From positions 1,488,001 to 1,552,000 of the forward strand of contig OY759361.1 of assembly GCA_963662355.1 (NCBI GenBank): 64,000 bases of DNA, written 5' to 3'. A program made the translations under genes and the position numbers. The notes under the pieces were generated by a model that did no database searches, had not been told where the DNA came from, and saw nothing but the letters and a program-made list of their open reading frames with translations. This DNA comes from WTFY01 sp026713925 (lineage in GTDB: Bacteria > Pseudomonadota > Gammaproteobacteria > UBA4575). Shown piece by piece: positions 54,084 to 62,216 of this stretch (the first letter of the stretch is position 1; every line of letters begins with the position of its first letter).

Positions 54084-55029
54084 ACGGCTGGCAACCGGCA
54101 CCGAAATCCGGGCCAGTGGTCGCAAGCTGTCCGGCGTCGTGATGCGGTACGGCGATGTCTCCCCGTCGCACCGCGAACGCTTTGAACCGGGCAGCCTGCG
54201 CATGGCCGAAAGTGTGCACCTTGACCTGTACCACGATGTTGAGCGCGCAGTCGCGTGGATGCCGGGCGGCGGCCTGAAATTGCAGGCAGATGGTGAAGCC
54301 CTGCGCATGGTCGCGGAACTTCCACCGATACCAGCTGCAAATCGTGCACTGGATGAAATCCGGGCCAAGCGCACCACGGGCCTGAGTGTCGAATTTCAGG
54401 CAATCAAGGAACGCATGGACGGAAATATCCGCGTGATCGAGCAAGCCATACTGACAGGCATCGGGCTTGTGAAGCATCCGAGTTATGGGCAGTCACAAGT
54501 CGAGGCCCGGCGCAGGTCCGGGCGGACCATACGGGCGCGAATCCCCAGCAACAAAAAAGTAGCATGCCGATGCAGCGGCGCGGCCTGCAAAATGGCAAAG
54601 CTTATGCAAGAGGGCATGCAGCAAGCAATCGACGACGCCTTTGTCGAGTACAAGCGCACTGTCATTGCAGGATTCAATTCATACGATAAGCCGCTGGCCA
54701 GCACGCGGACCGGAACGCTGCGCGGTCGCATGCGAGAGGATGGCGACGCGGAAGTCGAGATTGATTTGCCGGACGATGCAGTCGGCGCAAGCGTTATCGC
54801 GGCCAATGAATCAAGCGGCATTGTCGTGCGCCCGCACGTTGACGCGGACGCGGCTGAATCGACCATCGAGGGCGAAACCCGCATCTATCACACCATGCCG
54901 ATCCGGGCCTTTCTGGTGAGTGCGACCGATGCCCGCGAGGGCTGGCCCGAGCCGGAGATCATTGCGACGCCCGACGAACTGGCACACTCCCATGCACCCC
55001 GAACACGGAGACATCGAATATGGCTTTGA
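54067..55029 (+). CDS. HK97-family prohead protease, apparently tandem-domain
   Basis: 320-residue protease from the ATG at 54067 (MQPGLERLATGTEIRASGR), chosen because it overlaps the previous stop and keeps the fold complete. The first half carries GVVMRYGDVSP, a candidate catalytic His in DLYHDVERAV and Ser in RTTGLSVEFQ. The C-terminal half (about 205-300) repeats the pattern DGDAEVEIDLP, ESSGIVVRP, RIYHTMPIRAFLVSATDA but lacks the clear Ser, so it may be a degenerate second copy. It would mature the capsid. Confidence 0.85.
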   Translation: MQPGLERLATGTEIRASGRKLSGVVMRYGDVSPSHRERFEPGSLRMAESVHLDLYHDVERAVAWMPGGGLKLQADGEALRMVAELPPIPAANRALDEIRAKRTTGLSVEFQAIKERMDGNIRVIEQAILTGIGLVKHPSYGQSQVEARRRSGRTIRARIPSNKKVACRCSGAACKMAKLMQEGMQQAIDDAFVEYKRTVIAGFNSYDKPLASTRTGTLRGRMREDGDAEVEIDLPDDAVGASVIAANESSGIVVRPHVDADAAESTIEGETRIYHTMPIRAFLVSATDAREGWPEPEIIATPDELAHSHAPRTRRHRIWL

Positions 55030-55373
55030 GTCCTTGGCCCACTACACCCTCGGCCCTTGCCGATGCGACCGCTACATTGAAGGCCGCCATTGCAAACTCA
55101 AAAGAAGATGATGCCCCTATTCAGCGGGTCGGGAGCGTCGCCGCGGAACGGGTCGAGCGTGAAGCATCGGACGCCCCGCAAGCTATCAAGGATGAAAGTG
55201 TAATCCGGTTTGCCGGATACCTGTTTGCCAGTGATTTTGGAGGCATACTCCGGGAGGAACTCGGCCCGCAAAGAATTGAATATGTAACTAATCACTCGGC
55301 GGCCTTTCGCAATTCCGGTGCGGCCGGTTTGCTATCGCCTTGGAAAATTCGCAGGGCCGGGGTGATCGCATGA
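55020..55373 (+). CDS. Head-tail connector-like small protein
   Basis: 117-residue protein starting MALSPWPTTPSALADATATL. It overlaps the protease end by 10 bp and the portal start by 4 bp (ATGA). Its central helix with IQRVGSVAAERVEREA resembles phage head-tail connector (gp6-like) proteins by size and position; the motif match is weak. Ends IRRAGVIA. Confidence 0.68.
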   Translation: MALSPWPTTPSALADATATLKAAIANSKEDDAPIQRVGSVAAERVEREASDAPQAIKDESVIRFAGYLFASDFGGILREELGPQRIEYVTNHSAAFRNSGAAGLLSPWKIRRAGVIA

Positions 55374-56431
55374 AATGGCCTTGGCAGAAAAAAGAACACC
55401 GGGAAAGCGGCGGCGGGTTTAGTGATGCCGTTCTGAGATTGATCGAAGCACAGGCAGCCGGGACCGCGGCGGATACATCGAGCACGGCCGCGGTCGAGGC
55501 CGCATCCGGGGCGCTCTCGCGGGCCTTTGCATCCGCCGAGGTGCAAGGCCCCTCTTGGATTCAGGAAACGGTGAATACGGCGTTTCTGGCCCAATGCGGG
55601 CGTGACCTAATCCGGTCCGGGGAAAGCCTGCATGTTATCCGGGTCGATGCGGCCGGGCGGGTCCGATTGATCCCGGCAAGCTCTTGGCACTGGGAAGGCA
55701 ATCACGATCCTGAAACGTGGACGGTACGCGCTACGGCCTACGGGCCGAGCACTTCAAAGACTTGGCACTTGCCTTTTGCGGGCGTCGTTTTTTTGAAGTG
55801 GGGAGGGACGCCCGGACAGCCCTACATCGGAACGGGTCCGCTGTCATGGGCAAGCACAACGGCAAGGCTGCAAGCCGAGGCCGAGCGATCCTTGGCCGAT
55901 GAGGCGGGCGGGCCGCTGGCTCAATTATTATCGGTCCCGGCAGACGGCGGCGACGGCGGCGACGATGATCCGCTTGCCTTACTCAAGGCCGATATTTCCA
56001 AGGCCCGCGGAAAGGCATTGCTGGTCGAAACAACGGCCGCCGCATGGGATCAAGGCAAGGCAGCCGCGCCCCAAAAGGACTGGTCGCAAAATCGCCTTGG
56101 ACCCATGCCGCCCGATTCAATAGTCAATGTCAGCAAGGATGCCTTTGCCCGTGTACTCGCAGCATGCGGATGTTCCCCGGCCCTGTTTGATGACAGCGAC
56201 GGAACTTCAAAGCGCGAGGCGTTGAGGCAATGGCATCTTGGAACGGTGCTGCCCTTGGCCCGGCTTCTGGAAGCCGAACTCACGGCCAAGCTGGAAGCCC
56301 CGGTCAAGCTGAAATTTGACCTGTACAACGTGGACTTGGCCGGACGTGCGCAAGCATTTCAAAAACTGGTAGCGGGCGGCATGGATGTAACCAAGGCATT
56401 GCAGACTTCCGGACTTCTGGCAAGTGAGTAG
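55370..56431 (+). CDS. Phage portal protein
   Basis: 353 residues from the ATG at 55370 (MKWPWQKKEHRES). Residues 60-95 with FLAQCGRDLIRSGESLHVIR and the later GPLSWASTTARLQAEAERSLADEAG stem match the HK97 portal family. KDAFARVLAACGCSPALFDDSDGTSKREALRQWH is the usual stem/clip region. The portal is the DNA entry vertex and the docking site for a tail. It is slightly short for full-length phage portals. Confidence 0.88.
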   Translation: MKWPWQKKEHRESGGGFSDAVLRLIEAQAAGTAADTSSTAAVEAASGALSRAFASAEVQGPSWIQETVNTAFLAQCGRDLIRSGESLHVIRVDAAGRVRLIPASSWHWEGNHDPETWTVRATAYGPSTSKTWHLPFAGVVFLKWGGTPGQPYIGTGPLSWASTTARLQAEAERSLADEAGGPLAQLLSVPADGGDGGDDDPLALLKADISKARGKALLVETTAAAWDQGKAAAPQKDWSQNRLGPMPPDSIVNVSKDAFARVLAACGCSPALFDDSDGTSKREALRQWHLGTVLPLARLLEAELTAKLEAPVKLKFDLYNVDLAGRAQAFQKLVAGGMDVTKALQTSGLLASE

Positions 56432-56624
56432 ACCGCCTCTTGATGAACCCATTGCGGCGCCAGATTATTGCGTCACTTGCCGATATACAAAGGGCAAAAT
56501 TGTGCCATCCGTGTATAGCTCCGGCCTGTGCAAAGAGCATCATTCCGGCTCCCGGATTTTTAGGGGCAAGAAAAATTATCGGGACACGCCCACCATACCG
56601 CTTGACTTAAAACTTCATGTCTAG
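56424..56624 (+). CDS. Small zinc-ribbon-like protein (66 aa)
   Basis: Starts at GTG overlapping the portal stop. It contains CVTCRYTKGK and a later GLCKEHHSG, forming a possible Cys/His metal site. Ends in a basic, hydrophobic tail. Function unknown; gene overlaps on both sides suggest it belongs to the operon. Confidence 0.6.
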   Translation: MSRPPLDEPIAAPDYCVTCRYTKGKIVPSVYSSGLCKEHHSGSRIFRGKKNYRDTPTIPLDLKLHV

Positions 56625-57072
56625 GATTTGCAAAATTTCAGGATGCAGCAAGCCGACCGTGCAACGCTCGCGTATGTGCGCGATGCACCGCAGCCGACAG
56701 ACAAGAAACGGCGACCCGACCATACGCACCCGGAAAATCCGCATCACGCATTTACCCTGTGCCGTGCTCGGCTGCAATAAGCCGATTGCAGGCAAGGGTC
56801 TGTGTGCAACACACTGGATGCGACACAAGCGCCGTGGTGATCCCTGCGCGCCCGATCTACGGCCCCCCCGGTGGACAGAAAAAGAACTCCGGCACTTGTA
56901 CGCCATACTGGACCGCACACCGGACGGACTCGGCCATGCGCTGCCCGGTGAACTGGTACACCTGTCCTATATCTTGCCGGAGCGCAGCCTTTCGGCGCTG
57001 CGTACCAAGCTGCATGAATTGCGGGCCGCACGAAAGGCTGCACAGAATAGGGCGGTTCTTATGCAGGGCTAA
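56617..57072 (+). CDS. Tandem zinc-finger protein with helix-turn-helix-like tail
   Basis: 151 residues. Two similar Cys/His units occur: CKISGCSKPTVQRSRMCAMH and PCAVLGCNKPIAGKGLCATH. A SANT/Myb-like stretch WTEKELRHLYAILD and RSLSALRTKLHELRAARK follow, suggesting DNA binding. It overlaps the preceding gene by 8 bp. It could be the missing small terminase, a regulator or a head factor; I cannot decide. Confidence 0.65.
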   Translation: MSRICKISGCSKPTVQRSRMCAMHRSRQTRNGDPTIRTRKIRITHLPCAVLGCNKPIAGKGLCATHWMRHKRRGDPCAPDLRPPRWTEKELRHLYAILDRTPDGLGHALPGELVHLSYILPERSLSALRTKLHELRAARKAAQNRAVLMQG

Positions 57073-57131
57073 TTTGGAGATTTGTTACTGGTTGTGCCCC
57101 AGTTAATGAGGCTTATCAAATGTTATTCTAG

Positions 57132-57983
57132 TCAAAAAATAAGATCAGAAAGAATGCCTGCAATGATGCTTAAAATTATCCCATACCAAGCTTTACGGTG
57201 AACTTCTGATCGGCTTTCATTGTTGGTTAATTCAACAATGGGGAAAGCCCACTTTGTATAACCAAACAGTATTTTGAAAGCATTCAAGATCATGAAAACA
57301 ATATAGACATATGCTGCCGCCGCGAGAAACGGACTTAGGGTCCCTAGCTCGTTTTCAATAATACTCGCAAAGCGCCAGCATAAATAAATTGCAACTGGTA
57401 ATCCTAATATCAATACTCCGATATCGTAGATAGAAGCAGCATGTATAAATGCTCGCTTATTTGACTTTTTTTCAAGAATGTCCATTACAGCTTGCTTAAT
57501 TGAGGCAACCCAACTCCCTCTTATTCCTTCGACAGTGAGGGTGCTGAAATTTGGTGTTTGGGCTGAAACTGGATTACTGTTGTCGATTAGTGGAGGCTTT
57601 AAAAAGTCAAGATTCAAAATAAAGCTATTTAATGGATTGCGTCTGAAAACATTATAGTAAGCCGCATTGTTAGAGATGTAGATTGATTCAATCGGTTCAG
57701 GGATATTGGGAGAATCAAACAACTCGGTCCCGTAACCAAATAGTGTCTCCCCATCCTTCCCGGTGATTGTAACTGCTATTCTGAAAGCGTCGGTACGAAT
57801 AGCATCAATTTGTACTCGCTTTTTTACTGTGTTGGCAGGGTCGTTCTGAAGTAGTGATGCAACTTCGCGATCTCCTTCTTCCTCTACATGTGGTAAAAGC
57901 CTTTCGACTATGCGCCGTACGTCTTTAATGCTTATACTGATACCCTTTAATGGGATTGTTTTTTTAGTAACTTCAATGGCCAT
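57132..57983 (-). CDS. Membrane protein of unknown function, satellite cargo candidate
   Basis: About 283 residues with a soluble N-terminal half (residues 1-170) and three to four hydrophobic segments after about 185: DIGVLILGLPVAIYLCWRF, FLAAAAYVYIVFMILNAFKI and a final ILSIIAGILSDLIF. AT-rich, unlike the packaging genes, and on the opposite strand at the tRNA end of the element. Such positions often hold accessory genes, including phage-interference factors. No recognised motif; start ATG 57983 preferred. Confidence 0.68.
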   Translation of the reverse strand: MAIEVTKKTIPLKGISISIKDVRRIVERLLPHVEEEGDREVASLLQNDPANTVKKRVQIDAIRTDAFRIAVTITGKDGETLFGYGTELFDSPNIPEPIESIYISNNAAYYNVFRRNPLNSFILNLDFLKPPLIDNSNPVSAQTPNFSTLTVEGIRGSWVASIKQAVMDILEKKSNKRAFIHAASIYDIGVLILGLPVAIYLCWRFASIIENELGTLSPFLAAAAYVYIVFMILNAFKILFGYTKWAFPIVELTNNESRSEVHRKAWYGIILSIIAGILSDLIF

Positions 57984-58168
57984 TGACAAATACTCTTTGG
58001 TAAAAAAATAGGTGTCCTATTAAACAACAATTAAACGACAGAGCGACGCTTAAAATTAACTACTTTCAAGATTGTTTTAGAATCTTGTCTACTATGGGGA
58101 TATAGATGGGTATGAATTGCTTGATATCTAATTTATATTAAATATATCAGTAACTTATGAATAACATG

Positions 58169-58182
58169 TGGCGGAGAGAGTG
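58169..58182 (+). other. attR, right attachment repeat
   Basis: TGGCGGAGAGAGTG, the 3' end of tRNA-Ser including CCA, repeated at 47741. Integration at this position preserves the tRNA. Confidence 0.85.
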
Positions 58183-58261
58183 GGATTCGAACCCACGGTC
58201 CAAGGATTACTCAGACAACTCCTTAGCAGGGAGCCCCATTCGACCACTCTGGCACCTCTCC
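58169..58261 (-). tRNA. tRNA-Ser (anticodon GCU)
   Basis: A 93-nt class II tRNA with long variable arm. On the minus strand it begins GGAGAGGTGCCAGAGTGG and ends in CCA encoded. The anticodon loop is CTGCTAA, giving GCU for serine AGU/AGC codons. Its 3' end is the integration site of the satellite and remains intact. Confidence 0.95.
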
Positions 58262-58375
58262 TGATTCAAGCAAGTAAGATTATATCGGATACTTGTAAAT
58301 GTATGTAATTCGAAAAAATATTTTGGCTATAATTCCTATTTTTGTATCAAGTCTGATGTCTTCATTAAAGTAGAC

Positions 58376-58391
58376 GCATGTTGCAACATGC
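58376..58391. repeat. 16-bp perfect palindrome before tRNA-Arg
   Basis: GCATGTTGCAACATGC lies about 75 bp before tRNA-Arg(ACG). A protein-binding site is possible; no specific regulator is recognised. Confidence 0.45.
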
Positions 58392-58464
58392 ATGGAGTTC
58401 CATTAATAAGGGTACTGAGACAAAAGTATTTTGTCGAATGTTCTAGTTAGTTTATTTGTGATTA

Positions 58465-58541
58465 GCGCCCGTAGCTCAGTTGGATAGAGTACCTGGCTAC
58501 GAACCAGGCGGTCGGGAGTTCGAATCTCTCCGGGCGCGCCA
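58465..58541 (+). tRNA. tRNA-Arg (anticodon ACG)
   Basis: 77-nt cloverleaf from GCGCCCGTAGCTCAGTTGG to GGGCGCGCCA with encoded CCA. Anticodon loop CTACGAA gives ACG. The order csrA, tRNA-Ser, tRNA-Arg is typical for Gammaproteobacteria. Confidence 0.95.
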
Positions 58542-58571
58542 TCATTCAATGGGTCTGTATCGGGGATATGG

Positions 58572-59002
58572 TTAACACTTTTTCTGTGTAAACGGGTTCT
58601 CGGCGGGCTCGACCCGTCCGACTTCTTCATCGAAGAAGCCTAAATCATACTGCATGAAGCTGACAAGCCATATCTTGTCATCGATTTCACGGATGCTGAC
58701 GACCTGACCTGCGAAAACCGAACTGAAATTGATTTTCCGTTAACCGATACAGATACGCCTGCATTGCGTGGCCTGGAAGGTACGCTCCACTTGGTGTGAC
58801 AGCTTGCTAGAATGGCTACAGGGCCTGCAGCTTCGATCATTTAGGCCCTGTAGGTCGCAGGTCTGATTGCGATTGAAGAACTTGTAGCCGGTGACCCGCG
58901 AGAGGCCGAGCTCCCGGCACACCACCAAAATTTTTCACCTTCCAGCAATCGAGCGACAAATTGGATGAGCTCATCCATAGGCGTACACTCTTTCCACGAC
59001 AT
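58572..59002 (-). pseudogene. IS481-family transposase remnant
   Basis: On the minus strand the N-terminus MSWKECTPMDELIQFVARLL, then (after a frameshift near 58925) VCRELGLSRVTGYKFFNR, matches the helix-turn-helix start of IS481-like transposases. Further down IWLVSFMQYDLGFFDEEVGR and a terminal NPFTQKKC match the family's C-terminus. The central DDE catalytic part is missing, so this is an internally deleted, dead copy. Inverted repeats were not identified. Confidence 0.75.
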
Positions 59003-59176
59003 CTAGAGATCCTCCAAATATCTGGAATGTGTAACCTATGTGCCCGGAATATTATGTAAGCTATGTCTCAGAATTTACAATGAGAAGTAATGAAGATCAG
59101 GTTGGTTGAGTGCACTTTGGTGTCTCGCTTCTTCTCTTTTGTGTATTCAGATTGATCTGTCGTCACATGCTGACGT

Positions 59177-59458
59177 TTACGTGTGCATGGATCGATTTGA
59201 TTGTTTGTAGGACCTTTCTGTGTTTGCAATTGATATTTTTTTTTGGAGAGAAGTCCTTTTGTTGTATAAAAATACGATAAGAGGTGCAAGGGTTGCACAT
59301 AGTACCCAAACTGAGAGTGGAACTGCTATTGTCGAGAAAGTGGCTACTGACAGGATAATTGCAACAAGGCCGCCAATCAGGTTTGTATATATAAAGCCAA
59401 CTGGTCCCAGTGAGGCTGCAAGTATAAATGCTGTAATTGGAGATCTTCTTTGTTTCAT
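59177..59458 (-). CDS. Small membrane protein, hypothetical
   Basis: About 93 residues from MKQRRSPITAFILAASLGPV, with two to three hydrophobic helices (ITAFILAASLGPVGFIYTNLI and VWVLCATLAPLIVFLY) and a basic C-terminus. An upstream in-frame ATG at 59485 is possible. I do not recognise the family. It stands alone between the transposase remnant and msrP. Confidence 0.5.
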   Translation of the reverse strand: MKQRRSPITAFILAASLGPVGFIYTNLIGGLVAIILSVATFSTIAVPLSVWVLCATLAPLIVFLYNKRTSLQKKISIANTERSYKQSNRSMHT

Positions 59459-59891
59459 GGTTAATTCATGCGGGAAAGCTGGCAATTGAAATAGTTATTT
59501 TGATTTGCTACAAAAATAGGTTTTTATTGTGAATCTGGTTGTATTTAAGTCGCATACAGTCAGTTCATTTCATATACATGTTTTTGGAAATTTGTCTGGG
59601 TTGTAGTCCAAGTTTCAAATTTGCTTTGTGGAAATCTTACCACGAAGTTAGTATGCAAACTCTCAATAGAGACTTTCTTAGCTAGGCAGAACTGCTTCCA
59701 AGCGCAACTGTCTTAAAATAACAAGGGATATGACATTCAAACTATATTATTTAAGAATTCTAGTGTGCTAGAGATAATATTATGTATGAATTTCTAGGCG
59801 TTTAATTTCAGTGAATGTGTGAAAAATTAATGCTACATTTTGTTTTAGTGGGCCACTGTAACTTTTCCCGAAAACTATCAATGAGTTGAAG
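59459..59891. other. Gene-free gap upstream of msrP
   Basis: About 430 AT-rich bases without a supported gene or recognised RNA. It should hold the msrPQ promoter. I did not see a clear regulatory motif. Confidence 0.4.
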
Positions 59892-60848
59892 ATGCTGATC
59901 AAAATCGCTAAAAAATATGATGTCAAGGAATCTCATGTTACGGATGAGGTACTTTATATTAATCGAAGAAAATTTGTACAAACTTCGGTATCAGTTGCTG
60001 CGTTGACTGCTATACCAGCACTGACCTTGTTTCCAAGAATAGAGTCTGCTGAGCTTGATTTTAAAAGTATCAAGAAAAGCAAATTTTCTACGGATGAAGA
60101 GTTGACGCCGTTTGATGACATTACCCGATACAATAATTTTTATGAACTGGGCTTGAAAAAAGGTGACCCCAAGCGTAATGCGCATCACCTTAAGGTAAAG
60201 CCTTGGAGTGTAAAAGTGGAGGGGGAGTGTAAAAAACCCGGTGAGTACAACCTGGAAGATTTCATTTTGCCGTCTAAGCTTGAAGAACGCATTTATCGAT
60301 TGCGATGTGTTGAGGCTTGGTCCATGGTTATTCCATGGGTTGGTGTAGAGCTAGGAGCAGTATTAAAGCACTTTCAACCCACCTCAAAGGCTAAGTATGT
60401 GCAATTTTTTACCTTGTATGACCCAGAAAATTTACCTGGTCAAAGACGCCCCGTGTTGGACTGGCCTTATCGTGAAGGATTGCGAATAGATGAAGCAATG
60501 CATCCACTGTGTATATTGGCAGTTGGTCTCTATGGAAACGAGCTTCCTAATCAAAATGGTGCTCCGCTAAGGCTGGTTGTTCCATGGAAATATGGCTTCA
60601 AAAGTATAAAATCTATTGTCAGTATTCGGTTTACTGAAGATCAGCCAGCAACTAGTTGGAATCTTGCTGGGCCACGTGAATATGGGTTTTATTCCAATGT
60701 GAACCCTGATGTCGACCACCCGCGCTGGAGTCAGAAAAAAGAACGTAGAATTGGGGAAGTATTTAAAAGGAGGACTCTGCCTTTTAACGGCTATGCAGAT
60801 CAAGTCGCTGGCTTGTATGAGGGTATGGACCTCGCAAGATATTACTGA
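59892..60848 (+). CDS. msrP: Protein-methionine-sulfoxide reductase catalytic subunit MsrP
   Basis: Periplasmic molybdopterin enzyme (YedY) that repairs oxidised methionines in envelope proteins. 318 residues. The Tat motif is YINRRKFVQTS, followed by a hydrophobic region. The molybdenum-ligand Cys is in YRLRCVEAWSMVIPW; PRPVLDWPYREGLRIDEAMHP-type and VVPWKYGFKSIKSIV segments are typical. ATG 59892 is favoured over TTG 59886. msrQ follows. Confidence 0.93.
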   Translation: MLIKIAKKYDVKESHVTDEVLYINRRKFVQTSVSVAALTAIPALTLFPRIESAELDFKSIKKSKFSTDEELTPFDDITRYNNFYELGLKKGDPKRNAHHLKVKPWSVKVEGECKKPGEYNLEDFILPSKLEERIYRLRCVEAWSMVIPWVGVELGAVLKHFQPTSKAKYVQFFTLYDPENLPGQRRPVLDWPYREGLRIDEAMHPLCILAVGLYGNELPNQNGAPLRLVVPWKYGFKSIKSIVSIRFTEDQPATSWNLAGPREYGFYSNVNPDVDHPRWSQKKERRIGEVFKRRTLPFNGYADQVAGLYEGMDLARYY

Positions 60849-60875
60849 TCAAGCATTTTTAGACAAGCTGCCAAC

Positions 60876-61499
60876 TTGATTAAAGATGCATCCGTGCTTA
60901 ATCTGAATCAGACGGGGTTTGGTAAACCTATTGTATTCACAGTCTGCCTAATTCCTTTGGCATGCTATATATTTTGGTTTTTCACTGATTCGCTGGGTGC
61001 AAATCCAATTGAAGCGCTTACTAGACGTACAGGAGACTGGGCGTTAAGAATTTTGCTAATAACCTTAGCAGTTTCTCCTCTTAGAAGATTAACTGGCTGG
61101 TACCCTCTTTTTCAATACAGAAGAATGCTTGGACTGTTTGCATTTTTTTATGTGTGTGTACATTTTTCCTTGTACATTACTTTAGACAAGTTTTTTGATA
61201 TCTCAGAAATTGTGAGAGATGTGGTCAAGAGACCGTTTATCACCGCGGGATTCGTGTCACTTATTTTATTACTTCCGCTTGCAATTACCTCGACAAAAAA
61301 AATGGTGGAAGTACTGCAGCATCGCTGGGTTCTGCTACACCGTCTGGTCTATTTGGTTGCTATTCTAGCCGTGTTGCATTTTTGGTGGATGGTTAAAATT
61401 GACACCCGTGAGCCCATGATTTATGCAGTAATTCTCACTGCTTTACTGGGATTCAGGCTGTTTTTTTATCTGAAGACAAGAATCATAAAGACCTTATAG
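60876..61499 (+). CDS. msrQ: Heme membrane subunit MsrQ
   Basis: Membrane cytochrome b-type protein (YedZ family) that passes electrons to MsrP. 207 residues with about six hydrophobic helices. Conserved histidines in YVCVHFSLYITLDK, RWVLLHRLVYLVAILAVLHFWW fit heme ligation. Start TTG 60876 or GTG 60894; no clear ribosome-binding site. Confidence 0.9.
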   Translation: MIKDASVLNLNQTGFGKPIVFTVCLIPLACYIFWFFTDSLGANPIEALTRRTGDWALRILLITLAVSPLRRLTGWYPLFQYRRMLGLFAFFYVCVHFSLYITLDKFFDISEIVRDVVKRPFITAGFVSLILLLPLAITSTKKMVEVLQHRWVLLHRLVYLVAILAVLHFWWMVKIDTREPMIYAVILTALLGFRLFFYLKTRIIKTL

Positions 61500-61591
61500 A
61501 TCTGCTTATTTCTCAAGGGTGTCTGTGCGTGGATGACCAAAGAATTATTACTGCCTGCATGAAACGAAATTAACGGGGCTTTATATTGTGC

Positions 61592-62074
61592 TCATAGATA
61601 TAGGCTTGCGGAGTTTAGATATCTACAATAGTTTTCACGTATAGGTGTATTTTCATCCATTGAGGGCTTTAAAATTTCTTCAAGTACATCCTCAAATTCT
61701 TGTTGTATGATTTCGAAGAAGATTTTGGTAAGTGGATGTTTCCCGGTTGGTAGTGCAATCACTTTTTGCTGAAATCTGACTGGAAAAATCATTTTTTCTT
61801 GAAAATAAATTTTCACCGCAAATACCCATCGCCAGTCCCAGGAATACACTGACAAAACCGTATTACCTGCATATATTTCGAATAATTCCCCATCTTTCAT
61901 CATTCCCTCACTGAACACGACGGCTTGATAGGAGTCAATATTGTTAGAGCTTATAAGATTGGCACCTACGATATCTGATCTATCTGAATAAAGACTGAGT
62001 TTTTCATACAAGGTAGGGTAAAATAGCTGTAGGAAAGCCAACAGCTTAGGATAGTGTTTGCTCGCAGCTGTCAT
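61592..62074 (-). CDS. Hypothetical protein (160 aa)
   Basis: Soluble protein of unknown function. It begins MTAASKHYPKLLAFLQLFYP and has AVVFSEGMMKDGELFEIYAGN and a tryptophan-rich SVYSWDWRWVFAVKIYF. Composition fits coding. The ribosome-binding site is weak. It lies between msrQ (convergent) and tRNA-Arg(UCG) (divergent). Confidence 0.6.
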   Translation of the reverse strand: MTAASKHYPKLLAFLQLFYPTLYEKLSLYSDRSDIVGANLISSNNIDSYQAVVFSEGMMKDGELFEIYAGNTVLSVYSWDWRWVFAVKIYFQEKMIFPVRFQQKVIALPTGKHPLTKIFFEIIQQEFEDVLEEILKPSMDENTPIRENYCRYLNSASLYL

Positions 62075-62124
62075 TATTGATAGCGTTCTGGTTCGAAATA
62101 TAATCCATTTTATACTTTTATCAT

Positions 62125-62201
62125 GCGCCCGTAGCTCAGCTGGATAGAGTACCTGGCTTCGAACCAGGTGGTCGGGAGTTCAAGTCTCTCCGGGCGCGCC
62201 A
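62125..62201 (+). tRNA. tRNA-Arg (anticodon UCG)
   Basis: 77-nt cloverleaf almost identical to the tRNA-Arg(ACG) at 58465 but with anticodon loop CTTCGAA, giving UCG. CCA is encoded. A TATACT -10-like box lies about 8 bp upstream. An integrase remnant stands immediately downstream, so its 3' end has probably served as an integration site. Confidence 0.92.
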
Positions 62202-62216
62202 GTATCTCATTTATAA

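Larger units (their letters stand above)
47741..58182 (+). mobile_element. Integrated capsid-forming phage satellite-like element in tRNA-Ser
   Basis: A ~10.4 kb element bounded by direct repeats TGGCGGAGAGAGTG at 47741 and 58169; the right copy is the 3' end of an intact tRNA-Ser(GCU). It encodes integrase, AlpA, two small proteins, HNH, terminase, capsid, protease, connector, portal and zinc-binding proteins. No tail, tape-measure, lysis, repressor or recognisable primase gene is seen. This set matches capsid-forming phage-inducible islands, which pack their own heads and borrow tails. Most of it is GC-richer than the host. A decayed prophage remains an alternative. Confidence 0.8.

Noticed and set aside
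47741..58182. Complete prophage
   Set aside because: No tail, tape-measure, lysis, repressor or replication genes; a head-only satellite fits better.
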